DNA from: Sphingobacteriales bacterium
GTDB taxonomy: Bacteria > Bacteroidota > Bacteroidia > Chitinophagales > JADIYW01
DNA: 64,000 nucleotides
Direction of reading: 5' to 3'
Assembly (NCBI GenBank): GCA_016719635.1
Contig: JADJYT010000001.1
Location: forward strand, 1-64,000
Below the pieces are notes generated by a model. The model ran no database searches and was not told where the DNA came from. It saw nothing but the letters and a program-made list of their open reading frames with translations. This document shows positions 48,018 to 56,200 of the stretch, piece by piece (position 1 is the stretch's first letter; each line of letters opens with the position of its first letter). The translations under genes and the position numbers were made by a program.

Positions 48018-50534
48018 TTAGTCGTTTTGCCTTTTGCGGCAGCCTTCCTGGCGGGTGCCTTTTTTTCTTTTTAGAAAAAGCATTCGGTACCTGGGTTCTA
48101 TCATCGCCTTTATATCTACCAAAGACAACCGGGCTGCTTCATCAGCGGTATATTTCCGGCCGGTCAGTTTCAGCATTTTTTTATTGAACTTAATGTACGG
48201 ACCCCATCGGCCGTTTTCTACAGATATCTTTTCTTCCGGGAAATTTAAGATGAAACGGTTGGCTTCTTTTTCCAGCTTCTTCTCAATCAACTCACCGCAT
48301 TCTTTCGCATTAATCGTATCAAAATGATAGCCCTTCGGTATATTGATGAATAATCCGTTCCATTTTATGAAAGGTCCGAAACGTCCTTTTCCCTTGGAGA
48401 CCGGTTTTCCTTCATATTGCGCAATCGGTGCATCGTCTTCCTGTTTGGATTTTATGACTTCTATTGCTCGTTCGAGGGTTACATCAGAAGGTTCTTCTCC
48501 TTTAGGGAGGGAAATGAATTGCTCACCGAATTTTACATATGGCCCGAAACGGCCGGCATTGACCGATACTTCCTGTCCTTCATATTCGCCCAGAATTAAT
48601 GGGAGCTTGAATAATTCCATCGCTTCGTCCATCGTGATGGTTTCCAAACTTTGGGAGGATTTTAATTTCGCATAACGCGGCTTTTCTTCCTCTTCATTTG
48701 TCCCAATTTGTATCATAGGTCCGTATCTGCCCAATTTGGCAACGACTGTTTTACCGTTTTCCGGGTCTTTTCCCAGTTCTCGCTCACCGGTGACGTACGC
48801 AGTATTCTCGGAAGCTGCAATTTCTTTGTGGAAAGGGCCATAGAATTGTTTCAATGATTTTCTCCAGTCTTTATGACCTTCCGCAATTTCGTCAAAGTCC
48901 TTTTCCATTTCTGCCGTGAAGGAATAGTCCATCACCCGGGTGAAATTTTCCATCAGGTAATCCGTCACCAAATTACCGATATCAGTCGGCAGCAGTTTTC
49001 CTTTTAAGGAACCGGTATTTTCACACAGCGACTCTTTCCTGATTTCCTTCTTCGCAGACAACTCAATTTTTTGATAGGCACGCGGAAGTCCTTCACGGTC
49101 ACCTTTCACCACATATTCCCTGTTTTGAATGGTGGAAATGGTAGGGGCGTAGGTCGATGGTCGTCCAATGCCAAGTTCCTCCAATTTCTTGATGAGGCTT
49201 GCTTCCGTGTAGCGTGCAGGCGGCTGTGTGAAGCGTTGGCGGGCTTCGATATTTTTATAGGTCAATGACTGTCCGACATTCAACGGAGGCAGCATGCCGC
49301 TTTCTTCCTGTTCATCATCGTCCGTACCTTCAATATATACCTTTAAAAATCCGTCGAATTTCAACACTTCTCCTTCCGCAATAAACTTTTCTTTGCGGGT
49401 GGAAATGTCAATCTTTGCGATGGTCTTTTCGAGCTTCGCATTACTCATCTGTGAGGCGACGGTACGCTTCCAGATTAAATCATACAGTCGCTCTTCGTCC
49501 CGGTTGATGCCCTCATTCGTATTTTCTATATAAGTAGGACGGATGGCTTCGTGGGCTTCCTGTGCGCTGGAATTTTTGGAGGCGTATTGTTTGCGGTTGG
49601 AATATTCTTTTCCAAACTCTTTATTGATATAAGACTGTATGGTATTCAGTGCCAGATCGGATAGGTTGGGAGAGTCCGTTCTCATATAGGTGATCTTACC
49701 GCTCTCATACAGTTTTTGTGCTACGGACATCGTACGCGAAACGGAAAATCCCAGTTTTCTGGAGGCTTCCTGTTGGAGAGTAGATGTTGTAAATGGTGCT
49801 GCCGGACTCTTTTGAGCAGGTTTTACCTGTACATCTTCTACTTTGAAGAGTGCGTCTTTCACCGCTTCCAAAAATGCCTCGGCTTCTTTTTCCGTTTTTA
49901 GCTTTTCCGACAGTTCCGCTTTAAATGTCTTCTGGTCCGTAATGAAAAAGGCAACTACTTTGTAAAAATTTTCGGACTGGAAGTTGTTGATTTCCCGTTC
50001 CCGTTCCACCACTAATCTTACCGCTACCGATTGCACACGTCCGGCAGATAAGGTTCTTCGTCCTAATTTTTTCCATAACACGGGAGATAATTCAAACCCC
50101 ACCACTCTGTCCAATACGCGGCGGGCCTGCTGGGCATAAAATAAATTCTGGTCTAATTTTCTGGGATTGGCCACCGCATTTTTAATGGCAGGAGCGGTAA
50201 TCTCATTAAATACGATTCGTTTGGTATTGTCCTTATCAAGGTTCAGTACCTCACACAAATGCCAGGAAATGGCTTCCCCTTCACGGTCCTCATCCGTTGC
50301 CAGCCATACTTCAGATGTTTTGGAAAGTTTCTGCAGTTCACGGACAACCTGTTCTTTATCTTCAGATATGATATAGGTGGGTTCAAAATTATTATGGATA
50401 TCTACCCCCATTTCTTTCTTTGCCAGATCACGGATGTGTCCGTAACACGACTTCACCATAAAATCTTTACCCAGAATTTTCTCAATTGTTTTTGCTTTCG
50501 CCGGTGACTCTACTATCAGTAAATTTTTAGCCAT
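48018..50534 (-). CDS. topA: DNA topoisomerase I
   Basis: An 838-residue type IA topoisomerase that relaxes negative supercoils. The TOPRIM domain is LLIVESPAKAKTIEKILGKD with ATDEDREGEAISWHL; the active-site tyrosine is in GKITYMRTDSPNLS near 290. Instead of zinc fingers the C-terminus has repeated RFGPYVKFG-type modules (GRYGPMIQIG, GRFGPYVKFG, GRFGPFIKWN, GRWGPYIKFN), as usual in Bacteroidota. The last 25 residues are off frame: the expected basic tail APARKAAAKGKTTKKK is encoded in another frame and ends at 48008. One missing base near 48100 and one indel in the A run near 48070 explain this. Confidence 0.95.
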   Translation of the reverse strand: MAKNLLIVESPAKAKTIEKILGKDFMVKSCYGHIRDLAKKEMGVDIHNNFEPTYIISEDKEQVVRELQKLSKTSEVWLATDEDREGEAISWHLCEVLNLDKDNTKRIVFNEITAPAIKNAVANPRKLDQNLFYAQQARRVLDRVVGFELSPVLWKKLGRRTLSAGRVQSVAVRLVVEREREINNFQSENFYKVVAFFITDQKTFKAELSEKLKTEKEAEAFLEAVKDALFKVEDVQVKPAQKSPAAPFTTSTLQQEASRKLGFSVSRTMSVAQKLYESGKITYMRTDSPNLSDLALNTIQSYINKEFGKEYSNRKQYASKNSSAQEAHEAIRPTYIENTNEGINRDEERLYDLIWKRTVASQMSNAKLEKTIAKIDISTRKEKFIAEGEVLKFDGFLKVYIEGTDDDEQEESGMLPPLNVGQSLTYKNIEARQRFTQPPARYTEASLIKKLEELGIGRPSTYAPTISTIQNREYVVKGDREGLPRAYQKIELSAKKEIRKESLCENTGSLKGKLLPTDIGNLVTDYLMENFTRVMDYSFTAEMEKDFDEIAEGHKDWRKSLKQFYGPFHKEIAASENTAYVTGERELGKDPENGKTVVAKLGRYGPMIQIGTNEEEEKPRYAKLKSSQSLETITMDEAMELFKLPLILGEYEGQEVSVNAGRFGPYVKFGEQFISLPKGEEPSDVTLERAIEVIKSKQEDDAPIAQYEGKPVSKGKGRFGPFIKWNGLFINIPKGYHFDTINAKECGELIEKKLEKEANRFILNFPEEKISVENGRWGPYIKFNKKMLKLTGRKYTADEAARLSLVDIKAMIEPRYRMLFLKRKKGTRQEGCRKRQND

Positions 50535-50719
50535 GATAATTCTTCGTATTTAGTGATAAGTAATCTAGTAACACCAGTTTTAATATAAACAACAAAAGTG
50601 CCGCTTTTGCCTATTGACAGATGGCTTATTACTTTTACCAACCCGCAAATAAAACTAAAATTTCCATTTTGTTCACTATATCTTATTTAAAAATCAAATT
50701 CTTTTTCTGTATTAATCCG

Positions 50720-50727
50720 TAATTTTG
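50720..50727 (+). promoter_or_regulatory. -7 box for purB
   Basis: TAATTTTG matches TAnnTTTG, 15 bases before the ATG. The rest of the 207-base gap between topA and purB is AT-rich with nothing else recognised. Confidence 0.5.
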
Positions 50728-50741
50728 GTAAAACTTCCTCT

Positions 50742-52076
50742 ATGAATACCTTGCTTTCCATTTCACCCGTTGACGGCAGATACAGAAATAAGGTGTCGGA
50801 TTTAGAAAATTATTTTTCTGAATTTGCACTTATCAAATACCGTGTCAGGGTAGAGATTGAATATTTTATTGAGCTATCCAAGGTAATCGGTGAAATCGGA
50901 AACATATCAGACAATCAGGTAGTTGAATTAAGAAAACTCTATCAGTGCTTTAGTCTGAAAGATGCTCAGCGTGTTAAGGAAATTGAAAAAACGACCAACC
51001 ATGATGTGAAAGCGGTGGAATATTTTATCAAGGAAAATATCATCGACCCGGACTTGGAGCAAAAGTGTGAGTTCATCCATTTCGGCCTCACTTCACAAGA
51101 TATCAACAATACCGCCATTCCGTTGTCGCTGAAAGAAGCTTTTCAGGTTGTGTATCAAAATACATTTTATTCCGTGTACAATGAATTGCTGAAAAAAGCG
51201 GACGCCTATAAGGATATCCCAATGTTGGCAAAAACGCACGGACAACCTGCCAGCCCGACACGATTGGGAAAAGAGTTAGAGGTTTTTGCGGAAAGGCTGG
51301 ATCATCAGTTTTTATATTTTGCACAAATACCGTATTCAGCCAAATTCGGTGGGGCAACGGGAAATTTCAATGCACATCATGTGGCATATCCGCACAAGGA
51401 CTGGATACATTTCGGTAATCATTTCGTGAATGGTACGCTTGGTTTGCACCGCTCCCAAACGACCACCCAAATAGAGCATTATGATAATCTGGCCGCATTA
51501 TTTCACAATTATGCGCGCATCAATACCATTTTAATTGACTTATGCCGGGATGTCTGGAGCTATGTCTCTATGGATTATTTCAAACAGAAAATAAAAGAAG
51601 GGGAGATTGGAAGCAGTGCGATGCCGCACAAGGTGAACCCGATTGATTTTGAAAATGCAGAAGGAAATTTAGGTATTGCGAATGCGCTGTTCAGCCATTT
51701 GGCGGAGAAGCTGCCTGTATCCAGGCTGCAGCGTGATTTGACCGACTCCACCGTCATGAGAAATATTGGGGTGCCCATGGCGCATACTATCATTGCAATG
51801 GAATCCATCGTGAAAGGACTGGATAAATTGCTGGTAAATGAAGCAAAAATCAGGCAGGATCTCGAAGACAACTGGATTGTCATCGCGGAAGCCATCCAGA
51901 CGGTTCTACGCCGCGAAGGTTACGAAAAACCGTATGAAGAATTGAAGAACTTAACGCGCACCCATACCAGAATAGGTGAACGGGAAATCCATGCATTTAT
52001 AGATGAATTGAAAATCCGGCAGGAAATCCGTGATGAACTGAAACGGATAACCCCATTTAATTATACAGGAATTTAA
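50742..52076 (+). CDS. purB: Adenylosuccinate lyase
   Basis: A 444-residue member of the fumarase/aspartase superfamily that acts twice in purine synthesis (SAICAR to AICAR, and adenylosuccinate to AMP). Motifs: ISPVDGRYRNKV at the start, HFGLTSQDINNTAIPL near 108, AKTHGQPASPTRLGKE near 163, and the signature SSAMPHKVNPIDFENAEGNL near 290. This is the E. coli PurB type in length and sequence style. Frame unbroken. Confidence 0.96.
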   Translation: MNTLLSISPVDGRYRNKVSDLENYFSEFALIKYRVRVEIEYFIELSKVIGEIGNISDNQVVELRKLYQCFSLKDAQRVKEIEKTTNHDVKAVEYFIKENIIDPDLEQKCEFIHFGLTSQDINNTAIPLSLKEAFQVVYQNTFYSVYNELLKKADAYKDIPMLAKTHGQPASPTRLGKELEVFAERLDHQFLYFAQIPYSAKFGGATGNFNAHHVAYPHKDWIHFGNHFVNGTLGLHRSQTTTQIEHYDNLAALFHNYARINTILIDLCRDVWSYVSMDYFKQKIKEGEIGSSAMPHKVNPIDFENAEGNLGIANALFSHLAEKLPVSRLQRDLTDSTVMRNIGVPMAHTIIAMESIVKGLDKLLVNEAKIRQDLEDNWIVIAEAIQTVLRREGYEKPYEELKNLTRTHTRIGEREIHAFIDELKIRQEIRDELKRITPFNYTGI

Positions 52077-52149
52077 AAAGAGGATTTGGCTTAGGATTAA
52101 TGTCTTCTCATAAATATCATCGAAATCTGTGTTTAATGAAATAAATCAA

Positions 52150-52491
52150 ATGATCACCATTTATCATAACAATCGCTGCGGGAAAAGCAGAAGCGCACTT
52201 TGTCTGCTTGAAGAAAGCGGTCAGCCTTATAAAACAATAGAATATTTAAAAGATGTTCCTACGGCTGAGGAATTGAAGGCTGTTCTTAAAAAGCTGAAAC
52301 TGAAACCCCACGATTTAATCCGGACAAAGGAGCCGGTATATCTGGAAAACTACAAAGGTAAAAATCTGTCGGATGAACAGTGGATACAGGTAATGACAGA
52401 GCATCCGATAGTAATGGAAAGACCAATAGTTATCAATGGTACTAAAGCTGTTGTAGCCCGCCCGCCGGAGAAAGTACTGGAAATAATTTGA
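52150..52491 (+). CDS. arsC: Arsenate reductase (ArsC/Spx family)
   Basis: A 113-residue protein from the ATG at 52150 (MITIYHNNRCGKSRSAL); a start at 52129 would add seven residues that do not fit the first strand. The thioredoxin-like fold carries the catalytic cysteine in NNRCGKSR. The arginine pattern DLIRTKEPVY, HPIVMERPIVI and KAVVARPPEKVLEII matches glutaredoxin-dependent ArsC proteins. No other ars genes are nearby, so a general redox role is also possible. Confidence 0.92.
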   Translation: MITIYHNNRCGKSRSALCLLEESGQPYKTIEYLKDVPTAEELKAVLKKLKLKPHDLIRTKEPVYLENYKGKNLSDEQWIQVMTEHPIVMERPIVINGTKAVVARPPEKVLEII

Positions 52492-52540
52492 CATACTTAC
52501 AAAATAACTGATTTATTATTTTTTGGATGTAAAGTATTTC

Positions 52541-52940
52541 TTACTCTTTAACCGGCATCTCTTTTTCCGTCATCTTATCCGCTGATTCTACACGAATGAT
52601 TTTTTGTTCAAAATGCTTATCGGCTTTCTGTTGGTTAAAGAGTTCCTCTTTCGCATGAGTCGGGCCAAACAAAAGAATGGAGTCGCATTTTTCTAAAACA
52701 CCTGTGAGCACTTCATAATACTGTTTGCTGATTTCTTTCTCTCTTCGGTGCTGATGGTGTTCGTCGTTGGTGGCCATGTTATTCCGAACAATATAACATT
52801 GCTGCCTTCGCCTTTGAAACGAACTTGACTTTCCCTATCGGAAAATACCGTTTCAATGATGCTGTTTCCTCTGCTGACATCAACCAGATGTGTGTGTTGT
52901 CCATCCCAAACCGATATTGTTTTTTAAGATTTATTTCCAT
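52541..52940 (-). pseudogene. Small Bacteroidota protein with eRF1-like domain, two frameshifts
   Basis: Three frames join in order: MEINLKKQYRFGMDNTH from 52940, HLVDVSRGNSIIETVFSDRE in the middle, and MATNDEHHQHRREKEISKQY to the stop at 52541, ending FNQQKADKHFEQKIIRVESA and DKMTEKEMPVKE. The ILLFGPTHAKEELF block and overall order resemble, from memory, a common Bacteroidota protein of about 130 residues of the translation-factor eRF1 type. As read the gene is broken twice; indel error is plausible. Confidence 0.65.
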
Positions 52941-52969
52941 TGTGTTGTTTTAAGAAAACCTTTAAAAAA

Positions 52970-52983
52970 CTGATTATAATCAG
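52970..52983. promoter_or_regulatory. Perfect 14-bp palindrome before a small gene
   Basis: CTGATTATAATCAG, 12 bases upstream of the ATG at 52996. Could be an operator or part of a promoter. Confidence 0.4.
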
Positions 52984-52995
52984 CTAAAAAATATT

Positions 52996-53151
52996 ATGAA
53001 TATAAGCATGTCACACATTGCGCTGAAGTATGGTAGGAAATGGACGGATGCTGCCGCATCTTTACACCAGCAACAGACACCAAAGTCTGGAAACATAAAC
53101 ACCCAAACAGGAACTGAGGTGCAGAAGCACAAAACCCCCACAGAAACATAA
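52996..53151 (+). CDS. Possible small protein of 51 residues
   Basis: The open frame MSHIALKYGRKWTDAAASLH, then QQQTPKSGNINTQTGTEVQK and HKTPTET, ends 7 bases before a strong terminator and has a perfect palindrome upstream. It is too short for statistical support, and the terminator could instead end a non-coding RNA covering 52990-53184. The opposite strand has a 73-codon frame (52994-53215), which I think is the shadow because the terminator's T tract serves the plus strand. Confidence 0.38.
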   Translation: MNISMSHIALKYGRKWTDAAASLHQQQTPKSGNINTQTGTEVQKHKTPTET

Positions 53152-53158
53152 CCCTATG

Positions 53159-53184
53159 GAGCAACGCAATGTTGCTCTTTTTTT
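53159..53184 (+). terminator. Intrinsic terminator
   Basis: GAGCAAC, loop GCAAT, GTTGCTC, followed by TTTTTTT. It marks the end of a short transcript in an otherwise gene-poor gap (52941-53277). Confidence 0.85.
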
Positions 53185-53277
53185 GTAGCCCAATTGCAGG
53201 ACTAAAAAGGAACAAAAAAACGTATAACAGGATTAATTTAGTAATCTACAGTCCGACTGCCCATCAAAGTTAAACCC

Positions 53278-56200
53278 TTACAGATTTACCTTCCTGCTCA
53301 CTGTAATTGTCCTTGCACCATGATACGAGTGGTACTCGCCGCGGTACATGGCATCAGCGCCTACAGGTCCAACGCTAAAGGTTCCTAAGGATACGGCTCT
53401 GCATAGGTAATGGTACTTTGTTATTTTCGGTGTTGCGGTTACAATCAGGTTGATGCGGTCGTCCCGTATATCCTTGTATTCCGGCAGTGCGTCTGGCTTC
53501 AGCCAGGCCAGCTGCGGTATCTCTGTGATGCGCGCATTCTCAATTTCAAATCCGGACGGAAACAGGTCGGTGATGGCCACATTCGGCACGTTGATGCCGT
53601 TCGTGCTGCGTATCGCAATCTCAACAGCCACCAGGTCATTCTGGAAGAATGCCGCCTTTATTTCCTTCCCGTTTCTGTCCAGGTATTTACGGCGCACTTC
53701 CAGGAAATTGTCTTCTTCCTTGTTGCTGCCTGTAGTTGGAATGCCTTCCATTTCCCAGAAGTAATACACTTTGCCGCTGCCACCGGTGTTGATGCTCAGG
53801 CTGTTGGCAGAAAGTGTTTTACCGGATAGGATAAGTTCATTTTTCCCGTCAAATGCACCGATGGTCTTGCCGTTGGAGACGACCGTAGCTGTTGCATTTC
53901 CTTTGTTGGCCGCCCGCGCAATTTTCCCCATTGCTAAAAATCCAAATACATTTTCCTGCGTGTTCAGGTATTGCCGGTTCAACAGCTGCTGTGCCACCTG
54001 TTTTGCCATATAATTAATCTGTAAATTTTTTGGGTCCGCTTCCAGCAGTGTATTCAAGACCAATGCCATGTCGCGGAAATCGGAGTAGAAATTTCCATTA
54101 AAGGCGGGATCCGTTTTTTCACTGACATAGCCTTTCGGCAGCATCTGGTAAAATTTCTTCTTGTCACCTGACAAGGCGAAAGCGGAAGCTATCAGGTAGC
54201 GGCCGCTTTGTGTCAGCAGTTCCGGGTTGGATTTGTAATAGTTGAGATTCGACAGTTTCAATTCGTCTGCCAGTGCAAGCACATATAAACTATACGGAAT
54301 TTCTGTTTTTACGACCTCTTTTTTACTGCCGTCCGGGTAATACATAAATTCCAGTTCCTTTGTTTTCAGGCGAGCGTTCAGGTAGCCATACATTTTGGAT
54401 AAGATACCCTGATTCACGGAATAGCCTGCTTTCTCCGCTTCCTGCAGGAAATGGGCGGCATAGATGGTAGCCCACCAGGATTCGCTGCCGCCGCCTTGCC
54501 AGTAACTAAGTGCACCATTCGATAACTGCATGGATTGCAGCCTGTCGATAGCAGCCTGTACATTGTTCACCGCGCTTCTATTCAGGACGGTCGTGTTGTT
54601 TAGGTTTTTGGCTAAGTCGGAATAATACAACTGCGGAAAGGCTGCGGAGATGGTCTGTTCCGCACAGCCATACGGATAGTTGACGAGTGCACTCAGATTT
54701 TTACCGAACTGCACCAATGGCGAATTGCTGATGATTAATTTTCTTTTGGGGGATAACAAAGATGAAGTGGATGCGAAAGAGATCGTTCCTTTTTGCCCTC
54801 CGCTGATCGTTCCTGTTCCGGAGATTTTCTGGAAGGTCGCATTCGGTCTGGATGTTAGATAAGTGGTGTCTGAAAAGGTTTCATTAAATGCTTTCACACG
54901 GATGATGATTTTTCCTTCGCCGGTGGCGTTTTTAGTGAGTATCTGTGCGTCTATTTGCTGCTCACTGTTGGCGGCTATTTCCACAGTAAAGGTATTGGCG
55001 GTATTTGTTTGCAATACGCCTTCCGCTTTCAGGGAAATGGTTGCCTGTGATTTATTTTTAGTGGTATTGCTAATGGTTACCGGAACGGTCAGCACGTCAT
55101 TTGGTGCCGTAAATCTTGGGATACCGGCGCTGATGACAATCGGGTCAGCGACCTGGATGATTTTTTCCGCGGCACCGAATTTCTTTCCGTCCCAGGCAAC
55201 TGCCATGACGCGCAGGCTGCCGGAGAATTGCGGGATGTCAAATGTATATTCGGCATTTCCAAAGGTATTGGTGCTAATGATGCCGCTCCAGTTGGAGACC
55301 AGTTTCACCCGTTTGTTGGTGAGCGGGTTCACCCGTTTTCCGATATCGTCAAAACCGCCGCCCAGCGAAGTGACTTCCGGAAATAAATACGGGTAGATGT
55401 TATACATCTCCACTTCAAGTGCTCGTTTGGTATAAAAGTAAGCATAAGGATCCGGTGACTTTTGATTGTTCAATGCCAGGATGCCTTCATCCACCACGGC
55501 AATCGTCATTTCTGTGTTGGGTTTGGATTTTATCTTGATGGTTTGTTTGGTTTTGGAACGTGTTTCAGAAACACATTGTAAATCAATGGCAATCTTATTA
55601 TCCGGATTTTCCACCACGACCGGAGCATACCCGTAAGCCACCGTCAGCGGCATGCCATCGTTCGTGTTGGGTTTAATGAGCGTGGCGGATATATAAACGT
55701 TTGGAACGTGGTTGTCTTCCAGTTTCAAATTAAAGGATGCGGACTTATTATCCGATTTCAGGTAGAAGTGTTCCATCACCTTATCGCGTTCCACCGTTAC
55801 CAGCACTTTTCCGTCAAACGGCATTTTGAGCAATACTTTTGCTTTGTCACCGACCAGGTATTTGTCTTTGTCCAGCGTAATATCGATTTTTCCTTCATTG
55901 TTGACTTCAAAGGAAGAGGAGTAGGTGTCGCCCCATCCGTACGCATAAAAATAATAAGATACGTAACTGTCGCTGTTCGGCCCGCCGATGCGGAACTCAT
56001 AATCACCGCTTTCTTTAGCGGTAAAAGCATAATGAGAGCTGACGCCGCGGATAGTGATGTACTTGTTTTCTATGACCTCTTCTTTTTTCTGAGAGACATA
56101 CTTCAACTGACCGTCAGATTTCTGCAGTACTGTTTCCCATTTTCTTCGGATAATTTGAACATGCGCGGATTGTGTGGTCAATGGGTTACCTTTTTTATCC

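Noticed and set aside
52994..53215. Minus-strand 73-codon frame
   Set aside because: Cysteine- and phenylalanine-rich sequence without homology signal; the terminator and the more natural small frame are on the plus strand.
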